DNA of 29,593 bases from Bacillota bacterium (GTDB taxonomy: Bacteria > Bacillota > UBA4882 > UBA8346): the NCBI GenBank assembly GCA_023415835.1, contig JAEZJK010000047.1, forward strand, positions 1 through 29,593, given 5' to 3'. The translations under genes and the position numbers were made by a program. Numbering within the stretch: position 1 is the first letter of the stretch; every line of letters begins with the position of its first letter. This document shows, in pieces, positions 7,801 to 15,972 of the stretch. The notes under the pieces are model-generated. The model made no database searches and had not been told where the DNA came from. It saw nothing but the letters and a program-made list of their open reading frames with translations.

Positions 7801-9557
7801 GGAATCCATTTATGCCTGAGATAAGGGTCAATGGGGAATTATCAAATGCCACTTTAAGCTCGGTTCCGGTTCAAGGTGAATTTGAACTTTACTATCATGA
7901 CAATCGGCTCAATATTGAACAGATTAAACTGAGGCAAAATTTTGGGACCTTGGTTGCCAACGGGGATTGGGAATTAGGTTCCGCATTAAACCTTCAAATT
8001 AAGGCGGCCGGTTTTTCCGTAGAGACATTCAATTCTTTTTTAAGCCCTGCTCACAAGCTGGCTGGAACGATTGATGTTGATACCAATTTAGTGTGGTCTA
8101 GTACAAAGATTTCCGGGGATCTCCAAGCCAATGTCGACGAGCTATATTTGAATCAGAGCCGCCTCGGGGATCTTCAACTATTAGGAAGGTTTACGGAACA
8201 AGGGCTTTTGATTAGTGAGAGCGTTTTAGATACTAAAGGAGGCTCTATTACGGCTCAAGGCTATTTACCATGGCCGGATCAAATCCTTTCAAAAATAACC
8301 GGTTTTCACGGATCATCCCGTAGCCTCGATCTGGAGCTGGTATTCAAAAATACCCCGTTAGAGATAGTTAATTCATATCTACCCAAAAATATTTTGGTTA
8401 CCTCCGGTGCGATGAATGGTAGGATTCAATTACAAGGGGCATATGGATGGCCTGTATTCTCCGGTAAACTGGAAGCCTCTAATATTGGAGCGACTACGCC
8501 CGATTTACCATTGCCCATTGAAAATACCAAAATAGATATGGATATTAACGACAACCGGATCTCGATCCAGCAAGCACGCGGCGAGTATGGCGACGGAAAA
8601 TTCACATTAAATGGCGAAACAACGTTATTTGGAGAAGAAGATCAGCTTCATTTTAATCTGAATTTTAAGGGTTCCAACCTATATTACCGTAATAATTACT
8701 TTGATGGATTTGGCGACTTGAATATCCAGTTGGCCGGTACTACCAATAACTCGAAGCTTAGTGGGGAAGTCCATGTCTACGAGTGTAAAGTTGGCAAGTT
8801 AAAAATGGCTAAAAACCGCGCTGCAAGTAATATTTGGAACCCTGATTTTGATCTTCGGGTTACAACCGGTAAAAATGTTCGTTTCCGGCAAATTGGTTTG
8901 GCTGATATTATGGTCAAAAGCGACCTCCGGATTGGAGGGAATTTTAAAAGTCCCTTAATTAGCGGTGAAGCCACCTCTAAAAAGGGAGTCTTGACCTTCT
9001 ATGGCCAAACGTTCAAAGTAAACAAAGCTAAAGCGGTTTTTAAGTATTCACAGGGTTTTAATCCCTATATCGATGTTGATTCCAGCGTGTTAACCGCTAA
9101 GGCGGAAGTCTTTTTGGTTGTTAAAGGGCAAATCGGGGAGAATCTTTCGATTAATCTTTATTCTTACCCCTCATTATCCGAGGAGGATTTATATGCTTTG
9201 CTGAATTGGTCGGAGCTTCGGGGTGATAAGCCTTTAACCGTTCAAGGGGTCGCTAACACCAATTTGAACATTGTTACAGACACGATGTTTGGCGAAGTTT
9301 TTTACGAATTACGCCAGGCGTTGCACTTGGATTATTTATATTTGGAACACGATTACCTGGAAGGTGAATTTCGGATTAGTGCCGGGGATTTTGTTTCCAG
9401 CAGATTATTTTTATCATATAGCCGTTCTGTCTCCTCCGATCAGCCCAAAGAAAAATGGGGCCTTGACTATCATTTGACTTCGAATTTAATTACTAGTGGG
9501 ACTTATTCTTTGGAGGATGGGACTTCCTGGCGGCTCACTTATCGGTTCCGTTTTTGA
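4893..9557 (+). CDS. tamB: TamB-family (DUF490/AsmA-like) envelope bridge protein
   Basis: A protein of 1554 residues. TamB-family proteins are anchored in the inner membrane and span the periplasm as a long beta-taco, serving outer-membrane protein insertion or phospholipid transport. Visible here are an N-terminal membrane anchor (residues about 8-33), then more than a thousand residues of repeating short beta-strand pattern (G-x-I/L-S/T-G-x-hydrophobic runs). The typical C-terminal TamB region follows, with SGEATSKKGVLTFYGQTFKV and a final RLTYRFRF-type strand. TTG 4893 is preferred because GGGAGG is 7 nt upstream; an in-frame TTG at 4878 has a poorer site. The gene follows the S55 peptidase by 55 nt and lies about 1.7 kb upstream of bamA, a usual diderm-Firmicute neighbourhood. 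Confidence 0.88.
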   Translation: MQKLIPNKIGIWLTTSLVVIGALFYTLSCFLLQDQVLTVQIRDNLQKNLKKTGLKIEIKNIHWSGWGSFKCSKVQLIDPKQKVIPVQAEQVNLSFDLLALLRNRRHPESALRKVELINPSVRLERFPDGTFDIQKYFPKSGQKLRLETVFIVKNGGLSLKDDLYGKHSLKQINGKARFYRDNTLDWECNGISDFNKNLILSSRGDARIDFKSGHGEISAANLVLSKIEPYLPKPYSFKIYRGTGNFDLKFSWQKTRFWFERGKVALNDARVKIPATNELVDIKELDGEISPSELNIKKARIVYNNALLNISGQLDTKAATVKGIISGDQVRLADLPKFIPTLRPYQIEGLTNLRVDISGNLDQPMINGEISLSRVGFNIKKDLRLEEISGQGKIVRNNLEIKGLKGLLGKASVGVDGKVNNILAPTFDLNIFGAGLNLTEFNLPELDGLKIGPKIDFTGKVSGELWSPLISGELQIDKLKYQNYETENLRATVSWEVLSNNIQISKLEGETGGGRFSAKGAVKINAGGVEWKVSGEIMQLDLGRTKLGPEVGINGKISSNAILKGKWKQGEPFEPGLILGTFKGEGFNNQELYLKDIQGVYSWDKGKLIVDSIQARTGQGRIYGHLAWDTEILTANFNAEHVPIRDLLPDAKKYPFDGVFDGTFDFEGPLSDINGKIQCSLKQTTYLSKQVGEITGSLEYADQGLNVTGLRVASDLGDYSIKGRVNLATEPTVSLTVSCDNTQLEGLMKWLPLDPAWGLGGTGALNLELTGSVFNPSYAGLIQLVNPSLGNFQMEEGTVQLEGDFQEIRLNRMELRDGISSIEITGKANQGNLDLSLTGNQINLDPLGFGYNGNKLQGILNLKGKLVGNPSNPVLSIEFSRGNLIFGPFSGDINSGNLDWKDKEIQLSRIKLSGEDFKLNMYGKIDFSQPLKVDLGFNIADLSLTKLSQAFNVSLTDATGRLGGLVKVTGNPFMPEIRVNGELSNATLSSVPVQGEFELYYHDNRLNIEQIKLRQNFGTLVANGDWELGSALNLQIKAAGFSVETFNSFLSPAHKLAGTIDVDTNLVWSSTKISGDLQANVDELYLNQSRLGDLQLLGRFTEQGLLISESVLDTKGGSITAQGYLPWPDQILSKITGFHGSSRSLDLELVFKNTPLEIVNSYLPKNILVTSGAMNGRIQLQGAYGWPVFSGKLEASNIGATTPDLPLPIENTKIDMDINDNRISIQQARGEYGDGKFTLNGETTLFGEEDQLHFNLNFKGSNLYYRNNYFDGFGDLNIQLAGTTNNSKLSGEVHVYECKVGKLKMAKNRAASNIWNPDFDLRVTTGKNVRFRQIGLADIMVKSDLRIGGNFKSPLISGEATSKKGVLTFYGQTFKVNKAKAVFKYSQGFNPYIDVDSSVLTAKAEVFLVVKGQIGENLSINLYSYPSLSEEDLYALLNWSELRGDKPLTVQGVANTNLNIVTDTMFGEVFYELRQALHLDYLYLEHDYLEGEFRISAGDFVSSRLFLSYSRSVSSDQPKEKWGLDYHLTSNLITSGTYSLEDGTSWRLTYRFRF

Positions 9558-9677
9558 AAAGGTTGCCATTGTTCCCTAAATTACTTTATTTATTAGAGAA
9601 GGAACTCTGCTAAATAACGAGAATAGTCTTATATTATGCTATTTTTATAGGGGATACCTCTTCAGGGAAGGTGCCAA

Positions 9678-10322
9678 TTGATCCAGGATTACTTGGCTGA
9701 ACTATCTAAAATTTCGTTACTTTCTCAAACAGAGGAACAGCTCTTATGGACAAAGTTTAAAATAGGGAAATCCCGAGAAGCCCGCCAACAAATAATCGAA
9801 TCTTATCAGCCTTTGGTTTATAAGATCGCCTCTCGGATTACTTGCCATGAAGGGTTGATCTTTGATTTAATTCAAGAAGGAACGGTCGGCTTGATTGAAT
9901 CGGCAGAGAGTTATGACTATCAATACGGAGTGCGTTTTAGCACATTTGCTTCGCACCGTATTAGAGGGAGAATGATCGATTATTTAAAACGGCTCCGTTC
10001 CGATCATGACGCATTGGAAGTGGCTGTCTCTGAAGATGTATTTGAAGATTTTTTGACCAAGCTCGCAGATAAACAGGTAAACGTGGAGGAACAAGTAACA
10101 ACCTGCATCATTAATGAACAAGTAAATATGGCAATTTCAAGGTTAAATCCCAAGGAACAAAAAGTAATCTGCGATTTATACCTTTTAGATAAAGAGCCGA
10201 GCGTAACTGCAGCAGAAATGGATATTAGCCTTTCGTATTTTTATAAATTACAAAAGAAGGCTTTGCAAAGATTGAGAGGGATGTTATCCAAACTGCGTGC
10301 GGAGATTAAGGACAAAGGCTAG
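9678..10322 (+). CDS. Sigma-70 family RNA polymerase sigma factor (group 3-like)
   Basis: A 214-residue sigma factor. Residues 1-35 look like region 1.2 (IQDYLAELS...LLSQTEEQ). Region 2 is clear: DLIQEGTVGLIESAESYD at 63-80 (core binding) and GVRFSTFASHRIRGRMIDYL at 84-103 (-10 recognition). The RIRGRMIDYLKR ending resembles FliA/SigF-type factors. Region 3 is short or missing. Residues 151-205 form region 4 with an HTH (-35 recognition). The start is TTG 9678, with GGAAGGTG upstream. The gene stands alone between tamB and the BamA block, with 120 nt before and 228 nt after it. No anti-sigma of a known family is adjacent, but a one-TM protein follows. Control of envelope genes is a guess from position. 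Confidence 0.85.
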   Translation: MIQDYLAELSKISLLSQTEEQLLWTKFKIGKSREARQQIIESYQPLVYKIASRITCHEGLIFDLIQEGTVGLIESAESYDYQYGVRFSTFASHRIRGRMIDYLKRLRSDHDALEVAVSEDVFEDFLTKLADKQVNVEEQVTTCIINEQVNMAISRLNPKEQKVICDLYLLDKEPSVTAAEMDISLSYFYKLQKKALQRLRGMLSKLRAEIKDKG

Positions 10323-10368
10323 AAGATTGTTAAATTCAAGGGTTATGGCACAAAATATGGGGTAGTGC

Positions 10369-10396
10369 TTGCCAATTATACTACATCATGTATTTA
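10369..10396 (+). promoter_or_regulatory. Possible promoter upstream of the 10551-16392 gene block
   Basis: TTGCCA at 10369-10374 is 16 nt from TATTTA at 10391-10396, a weak vegetative-type match. A better -10, TATAAT at 10431-10436, lacks a -35 partner. The 228-nt gap after the sigma gene is the natural place for a promoter of the BamA block. Confidence 0.3.
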
Positions 10397-10534
10397 AGAT
10401 GAAAAATAATGAAGCAAGTTAAAACAAGGTTATAATTTGAGGAAAATGGATAATTTAAGATAAAGCGGGCAAATTTACCTCTATATAGTAGGACAAAAAA
10501 CACCTCTTTTAAGCGATCTTAATAAAGGAGAATT

Positions 10535-10588
10535 ATGAGAGGCGGGGGTTATGGTGGAAAAATTCAACAATACAAAAAAGGAATCTGA
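10535..10588 (+). CDS. Possible 17-codon leader peptide overlapping the next gene
   Basis: A small reading frame encodes MRGGGYGGKIQQYKKGI. Its ATG is 4 nt after AAAGGAG (10524-10530), a better ribosome site than that of the overlapping gene at 10551. It runs in another frame and ends inside that gene, so translation of the two could be coupled. It may equally be chance, or the trace of a frameshift at the start of the next gene. Confidence 0.25.
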   Translation: MRGGGYGGKIQQYKKGI

Positions 10589-11201
10589 AAAAGTAATAGA
10601 ACATATTGAAGACGCTAAAAGATGGCTAGATAAAGCCGGGGATTATTATAAACAAGCTAATCCGGTACATGCCGAGATGACCTTGAATTTAGCTCAGGCA
10701 GAAGTTAAACATGCTTGGGAACTAAGTCGCGAGAGGTACGTTTCTAAGAAACAGACAACTGTTCCGAAGCGTCAGTTCAACAATCTCATCGCCGTCGCTG
10801 CGTCAATTTTGGTCTTTTTCGGTTTGGCCTTTGGGTTCCAGAAGGGGAATCTCAATAAACACTTAGCCAGCATTTTTAAACCAGCCGAGAAAAGCGTTTC
10901 GATTGGTCCTGACTCAAAACTGGCCTCGGCTAAGGTCAATCAAAAAGGTTTGGAGGAAGAGGCTCCGAAAACGGTTCAACCAGGTTCTGATAGTTCGGTC
11001 GAGCCGGTGAGCGATATTGCTAAAACCGGCGAAAAAACCGAATCACAAACCTCCTCTACCGTTGCTGCCGATATTGAACGGGAACGGTTCGAATCGGAAA
11101 ACACTCAAAATAAAGTGCGGGTGCGTCAGGCGTCACAATTTGCAATTGATGAAGACGCCCTTACCCAAGAGGCTTCACGCAGTTTACGGAATGGGAAATA
11201 A
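10551..11201 (+). CDS. Single-pass membrane protein of unknown function
   Basis: A 216-residue protein that I do not recognise. Residues 10-62 are a charged, helical cytoplasmic region (DAKRWLDKAGDYYKQANPVH...AEVKHAWELSRERY). A single TM helix lies at about 77-96. The remaining 120 residues are a low-complexity Ser/Glu/Lys/Pro-rich exported stretch. This N-in, one-TM layout is shared by many anti-sigma factors, but no zinc-binding anti-sigma motif is present. The start could be ATG 10551 or GTG 10554 (GGGGG 5 nt upstream of the latter). It lies between the sigma gene and bamA, 19 nt before bamA. An envelope-assembly accessory or a regulator of the upstream sigma factor are both possible. Confidence 0.6.
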   Translation: MVEKFNNTKKESEKVIEHIEDAKRWLDKAGDYYKQANPVHAEMTLNLAQAEVKHAWELSRERYVSKKQTTVPKRQFNNLIAVAASILVFFGLAFGFQKGNLNKHLASIFKPAEKSVSIGPDSKLASAKVNQKGLEEEAPKTVQPGSDSSVEPVSDIAKTGEKTESQTSSTVAADIERERFESENTQNKVRVRQASQFAIDEDALTQEASRSLRNGK

Positions 11202-11220
11202 CTAGGTTAGGGGGATATAT

Positions 11221-13101
11221 TTGAAGTTTTTAGGCCGCTTTCAGAAAAAGATACCATTCTTCATAGCAATAATATTGATGATGGCCATTGTATCGCCGGT
11301 AACGGCTCAAACAAATCCGCGAGTTTATATGTTTGATGTCGAGGGGAATGAGCGGATACCGGCGGCTCAAATCTTAGGGGTAGTTTCTAATACTACGATT
11401 GGGGAACCATTAGACCCTAAAAAAATTCAATTAGACATGCGGGCAATTATGGATTTGGGTTTTTTCAGCGATGTGCAAGTTACTACCGAAAAGATGTATG
11501 ATGGGATTAAACTCAGTTTCGTTGTGATTGAAAACCCATCTTTTAAAGAGGTTAAAGTAACAGGGTTAACCAAAGTAAAGCCGGAAGAAGTCCAGCAATT
11601 TTTTTCGCAAAAACCAGGCGAGATCTTTAATACCGCAACTTTCGGGGCAGACTTGCTGAAACTTAAAAACTACTGCCGGGAAAAGAATGGATTATTTGTT
11701 GAGTCTAAAACCCCGGGAGTGAATCTTGCCCCGGATGGGACTGTCCAGTTGGAACTGGTCGAATTAAAGTATGGAAAAACTGTTATTCTAGGCCTGGTTA
11801 AGACGAATGAACAAGTTGTTCGGAGAGAGTTGTCGATCAAAGAAGGGGATATTATCGATTTCAACGAGTTGAAAGAGGAATATGCCAAATTAACTCGTTT
11901 AAGGCTCTTTGATAGTATCGACGTACGCTGGGAGAAAAGCGTGGATCCGGAAAAAATGGATCTGGTAATCGAGGTCCAGGAAGCATTGACCGGCTCTTTT
12001 GAATTTGGTATGTCATACGGAGAGGAATCCGGCGAGGTAGGCGGATTTGTTAAGTTCACCGAGGGGAACCTGATGGGTTTGGGGCAAAGTGTCTCCATTG
12101 ATGTCAGTTTTGATGATGATAGTGATAATATCAAATTTTCATTTTATGAACCATGGTTGGACGATAAACACACTTCATTCGGCTTGTCCCTCTGGAACTC
12201 TGAAGATGTAATCGATTCAACCATGAAAAAATGGTATCCGGCGAATGTGGATTATAATGGAGATCCCAAGGATGATGATTACTCTAAAGTTCACGAACTG
12301 GATCTGAATCGAACCGGGCTCTCTCTATCTTTCGGTCGGCAGTTTTGGAAGAATACGACCGCGAGGCTGAAGTTGAATTTTGAAGAAAATAAGATTGCCA
12401 AAATTACTGATACAATTCAAGTTCTGGAAACAGTAAAGGATGAGAACGGACAACCGGTAAAGGATGAGGACGGTCAAGAAGTAAAAGAACTTGTTACCAA
12501 AGATGTAGAAGTAGATCTTGCAAGTAAGTTCAACCGTCCCCTTGAGTTTTGGGATAACTCCGCTGAGCTCGAGTTGATTCGGAACAAACTCGTCTACGCT
12601 GATTCCCAATTTGTATCGGGAGGCCACTACCTTTATGCCGGGTACACGGCGGCCGGGGATATTCTCGGCGGCGAGTTCGATTACAATAAATATATGTTAG
12701 AAGGCAAATGGTTTAAGACATTAGCGCCGAATTTGGTTTGGGGGACCAGGCTTCAAGGAGTATATTTGACCGGCGAATACCCTGATTACGATGCGCTCTA
12801 TTTAGGCGGAATGTATAAGCTTAGGGGTTATGACGGCAACCGTTTTGACGACGATGAAACCCGAAAACTAATCGGCGATCAAACTTTGCTTTTAAATACC
12901 GAGCTTCGTTACAGGCTTCCAATGAATAAAAATATTGAATTGGTTCTCTTTTACGACGCGGGTCGGGTTAATTCCACCACCGCCGATGACTATGGGGTAG
13001 GATTCCGTTTTAACATTCCGTTTCTGGGAATGATCCGTTTGGATCAAGCTTGGGGCGGTTCAGAAGATCAATTCGTATTTAGCTTAGGAGAGATGTTTTA
13101 A
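11221..13101 (+). CDS. bamA: Outer-membrane protein assembly factor BamA (Omp85)
   Basis: A 626-residue Omp85 protein, the outer-membrane insertase for beta-barrel proteins. The signal peptide ends near residue 30 (SPVTAQ). Three POTRA domains can be read at about 34-107, 108-184 and 186-256, fewer than the five of E. coli and in line with diderm Firmicutes. The barrel starts near 258 (GSFEFGMSYGEESG). The conserved lid-loop signature is KLRGYDGN with LRGY at 534-537. The protein ends in a Phe-terminated strand (FVFSLGEMF). An acidic extracellular-type insertion at about 404-432 contains a tandem 8-residue repeat. The start is TTG with GGGGGAT upstream. It is followed after 14 nt by the next gene, within a tight run up to 16392. 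Confidence 0.93.
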   Translation: MKFLGRFQKKIPFFIAIILMMAIVSPVTAQTNPRVYMFDVEGNERIPAAQILGVVSNTTIGEPLDPKKIQLDMRAIMDLGFFSDVQVTTEKMYDGIKLSFVVIENPSFKEVKVTGLTKVKPEEVQQFFSQKPGEIFNTATFGADLLKLKNYCREKNGLFVESKTPGVNLAPDGTVQLELVELKYGKTVILGLVKTNEQVVRRELSIKEGDIIDFNELKEEYAKLTRLRLFDSIDVRWEKSVDPEKMDLVIEVQEALTGSFEFGMSYGEESGEVGGFVKFTEGNLMGLGQSVSIDVSFDDDSDNIKFSFYEPWLDDKHTSFGLSLWNSEDVIDSTMKKWYPANVDYNGDPKDDDYSKVHELDLNRTGLSLSFGRQFWKNTTARLKLNFEENKIAKITDTIQVLETVKDENGQPVKDEDGQEVKELVTKDVEVDLASKFNRPLEFWDNSAELELIRNKLVYADSQFVSGGHYLYAGYTAAGDILGGEFDYNKYMLEGKWFKTLAPNLVWGTRLQGVYLTGEYPDYDALYLGGMYKLRGYDGNRFDDDETRKLIGDQTLLLNTELRYRLPMNKNIELVLFYDAGRVNSTTADDYGVGFRFNIPFLGMIRLDQAWGGSEDQFVFSLGEMF

Positions 13102-13115
13102 ACAGGGGTGATTAG

Positions 13116-14408
13116 GTGATTACTCGGCCTAAGCTGCTTAGAATAAGTATAGTCCTTTTTATAGTAGTTGCCGTATTAATGAATCAACAATCTGAAGTTA
13201 TTGCTGACGGACCGGAAAGCGTAGAATCAGTTGAAGTCCAGTTAAACCTGGGAAGTGGTATTTATGATGGTTTACGGGAAAGGATGGAATTCAGTATTGG
13301 GCGGGTAGGCGAAAAAATCCTTCTTTCCCGTTCCGTAGTTATCCTTAAAACCAACCAAGTTTCGGTGGAAACAGCCATTTTTAATGTTTTTTCCAAAGTT
13401 TTAATCGGGTTCAAACTTGAAAGTGTGGATCTTTTTCCTGGGAAGCACAGTAAAATCATTGTTCAACTAAAACCTAACCCCCCGTTTGTGGGAGAAGTAA
13501 GGGTTAATTTGGAGATAGAGGGAGTATCTCCTGGGATTTCCGAGTTGTCACAAGATATCGCCAAACTGCTGGAAACGGAATTAGGCCGTATCTTGGTTGG
13601 ACTGCCGGTAGATTCAATTGCTTGGTCCGAAGGGATTATTAATCAAGCCGTCCGTTATTTGGTAGAAAAAGAATTTCCTGGCTATGATTGCCAGTTTTCT
13701 TTGAAATCGGATACTGTAGCTGAGTTTAAGATAACTTTGAAACCTGTATCCCCGGTTATTAAGGACGTTAAGGTAAATTATAACTCTTCTAACTTTCCGG
13801 TTTGGTTGGTTAAACACAAGGCCAAACGTTATCAGGATCGGTTTGATATCCTGAAAGGCTTGCCGGTTGATTTTTTAAAGCATTACCAGTCGAGACTGGA
13901 AAAATATTTGACCGAGTATTTGAATAATTTACCGGAGATGGATCGTAACGGCTTAAAGCTTAAATTAGGGATCGAAGCGGGAGTAACTACCAGAATCAAA
14001 GTATTGGCAGAATCAGAAACCTTTCAAACCAGGTTGGAAGCAAGATATGCTCTTAGTGATGAAGAAGATTTTGGTTACTTTCAATATTATTTAGGTTATA
14101 AAAATGAAGGTTCCGAGATTTATACCAGGTATTACCAAGGGGATTATCCGGGAGGGCGTTTAATGGCCGGTTATCGGTGGCCATTATCTACCAATTTAAC
14201 CGGGGCTCTTGAATATGAGTTTGATAATCATTTTAAAACTATCTGGTTTCATAACCGGTTTGAACGTGGTGATTATTTTGACTTGAAGATTGGAATTGAC
14301 GGGAGCCCAAATGAGGCAGTGATTGGAATTTTTCTAAACGACAGCCTTAACTTGGAACTAGTAACTTATGATGACCAATTTGCAGTACAGTTTATGTTTC
14401 ACTTCTAA
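13116..14408 (+). CDS. Beta-rich exported envelope protein next to BamA, unknown
   Basis: A 430-residue protein with an N-terminal hydrophobic signal (RISIVLFIVVAVLMNQQ). Residues 45-215 alternate helix and strand in a way that could be POTRA-like. From about residue 300 the pattern is of amphipathic beta-strands with aromatic girdle residues, ending in a Phe (FAVQFMFHF), the C-terminal signature of BAM substrates. I read it as a small outer-membrane barrel, possibly a degenerate Omp85/TamA relative, but I recognise no family. GTG 13116 is chosen because AGGGGTGATT lies just upstream, 14 nt after bamA. Co-expression with bamA suggests an assembly partner. Confidence 0.6.
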   Translation: MITRPKLLRISIVLFIVVAVLMNQQSEVIADGPESVESVEVQLNLGSGIYDGLRERMEFSIGRVGEKILLSRSVVILKTNQVSVETAIFNVFSKVLIGFKLESVDLFPGKHSKIIVQLKPNPPFVGEVRVNLEIEGVSPGISELSQDIAKLLETELGRILVGLPVDSIAWSEGIINQAVRYLVEKEFPGYDCQFSLKSDTVAEFKITLKPVSPVIKDVKVNYNSSNFPVWLVKHKAKRYQDRFDILKGLPVDFLKHYQSRLEKYLTEYLNNLPEMDRNGLKLKLGIEAGVTTRIKVLAESETFQTRLEARYALSDEEDFGYFQYYLGYKNEGSEIYTRYYQGDYPGGRLMAGYRWPLSTNLTGALEYEFDNHFKTIWFHNRFERGDYFDLKIGIDGSPNEAVIGIFLNDSLNLELVTYDDQFAVQFMFHF

Positions 14409-14441
14409 ATAAATAATAATTTTCGTAAAGGATGGTAGTTG

Positions 14442-15068
14442 ATGATGAAGAAAGTAGGAGGCTTAATCAGTTTTTCATTGGTAGGGGTTTTACTAATCAT
14501 CGGGATGCTCTTGTTTAATAATTTTTCTGGCGCAGCAGCTGCTTCAGTAAATGTTGGTATTGTGGACATGGAAACTCTTCAAAAAGAATTGCCCGATTAT
14601 CAGAGTTTAAAACAGACCATTAAAGATAAAGAATCGGAATATAATTTATTTCGAGGCTATATCTATCAGGAACACCAAACTGCTGTCAAAGACTTAGAAA
14701 AGAAGATTAATCAAGAAAAATCAGGTAAATCTGATGACGTACAAGCTTCATTGGATAAAAAACTGCAAAGCGACATTAAGAAAAAGACCGAGGAATTAAA
14801 TACCCGTTTATCTGAAAAATTGGCTGAAATTCAGGAATATCTGGGAAAACAGGAAAAAACGGTTGAAGAAAAAATTCAAAAACTCATCGGCGAAGTTGCT
14901 GATGAAAAGGGCGTCTCTGTTGTTTTAGACAAAAAAGCTGTTTATCATGGCGGTAAAGACCTTACTAAAGATGTAATTGAAAAGGCAAAAAAGCAAACGG
15001 AAATGGATAACAAGAATACCAAAACCGAGAGTAAGGGGAATAAGGAGAGCAAGCCCGCGAGTAAATGA
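14442..15068 (+). CDS. Skp/OmpH-family periplasmic chaperone, paralog 1
   Basis: A 208-residue protein. Skp/OmpH holds unfolded outer-membrane proteins in the periplasm. An N-terminal hydrophobic segment (GLISFSLVGVLLIIGMLLF) acts as signal or anchor. NVGIVDMETLQKELPDYQSL is the classic OmpH opening strand and helix. A long Lys/Glu coiled-coil hairpin follows. The closing strand element KGVSVVLDKKAVYHGGKDLT plus DVIEKAKK is diagnostic. The C-terminus is a charged tail. ATG 14442 follows AAAGGATGG by 6 nt; TTG 14439 and ATG 14445 are alternatives. Its stop overlaps the next start (ATGA), so translation is coupled. Confidence 0.85.
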   Translation: MMKKVGGLISFSLVGVLLIIGMLLFNNFSGAAAASVNVGIVDMETLQKELPDYQSLKQTIKDKESEYNLFRGYIYQEHQTAVKDLEKKINQEKSGKSDDVQASLDKKLQSDIKKKTEELNTRLSEKLAEIQEYLGKQEKTVEEKIQKLIGEVADEKGVSVVLDKKAVYHGGKDLTKDVIEKAKKQTEMDNKNTKTESKGNKESKPASK

Positions 15069-15946
15069 AGTTGGATAAAAAGGTTAAATGGTCCCTGGTT
15101 GCCTGCGGTTGCCCTTTAATTATTGCGGCTGTTTGGATTGGTTGTTTTCTAAAACAGCCGCTAAGCAAAGAAACTTTTTTAAAGTACCATCGTTATAAAA
15201 GCGAAAAAGCTAAAAATGATTCCGAATGGTTACGTTACCAGGAAATTCGGAATAAGATATCCGGTTTAAGCCGGGGTTGGAAAAAACCAGCACATCAACT
15301 TAACCCTGATATTAACCCTGATTTAGCTATTTCGATTAATGACGCTATCGCAAAACAAATTATCGAAATTGAACGGATTCATGAGGAAGAGATCTTAGGC
15401 AAATTATCGGAGGCTAACCGTATTTATCATGAATACCGGCGAAAGCTTAACCGGGATTTAGAAGTAAAATTTACTGAAAAGTCAAAGGCGGCAAGGGCTA
15501 AGCTTGAAATTGATTTGGCTACTGAAAAAGAACGGCAAGCAAAAGCTTTAGTTGACTTTCGGAAGGATTCGGAAAGAAAACAACAGTTAACCATTATCAA
15601 TTTGGAACTACAAAAAAAGATGCTCATCTTTAACTCTGTTTCCCCTAAAAACCATCAAGGCGAATTAGAAGGGATCGATTTGGAGATCGCCCGGATTCGG
15701 GATGATATTAAAAAAAAGGTTGATCAACGTAGCACTGGATTGGAAAAGGAATTTGAACTTTTTCAAAAACGAAAGACAGCGGAATACCATAATCAATTAA
15801 GTGGGTTTCGCAAAGAAAAACAGAAACTGTTTCAGATGGAATTGAGCCGTTTTCGGGATGAACAAATGGATGATTTCAAGGACTGGAACAACCAACGTCA
15901 AGCCGATGTGGAACAAGCTATTGAACTTCGCCGTTTTCAACAATAA
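15065..15946 (+). CDS. Anchored coiled-coil protein, possible diverged Skp-like
   Basis: A 293-residue protein with one N-terminal membrane segment (LVACGCPLIIAAVWIGCFL), then almost continuous charged helix to the end (runs such as EIERIHEEEILGKLSEANRI). It overlaps the upstream OmpH gene by 4 nt and precedes another OmpH gene by 26 nt. The coiled-coil arm resembles an enlarged Skp tentacle, but the beta-strand head of OmpH proteins is not visible, so membership is inferred from context. A Cys pair in the TM region is not a clear lipobox. Confidence 0.6.
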   Translation: MKLDKKVKWSLVACGCPLIIAAVWIGCFLKQPLSKETFLKYHRYKSEKAKNDSEWLRYQEIRNKISGLSRGWKKPAHQLNPDINPDLAISINDAIAKQIIEIERIHEEEILGKLSEANRIYHEYRRKLNRDLEVKFTEKSKAARAKLEIDLATEKERQAKALVDFRKDSERKQQLTIINLELQKKMLIFNSVSPKNHQGELEGIDLEIARIRDDIKKKVDQRSTGLEKEFELFQKRKTAEYHNQLSGFRKEKQKLFQMELSRFRDEQMDDFKDWNNQRQADVEQAIELRRFQQ

Positions 15947-15972
15947 CTATATAATATATGGAGGAAAAAGTA

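Noticed and set aside
11017..11205. 62-codon frame overlapping the end of the 216-residue membrane protein
   Set aside because: It lies wholly within another plausible coding frame and has no ribosome site of its own.
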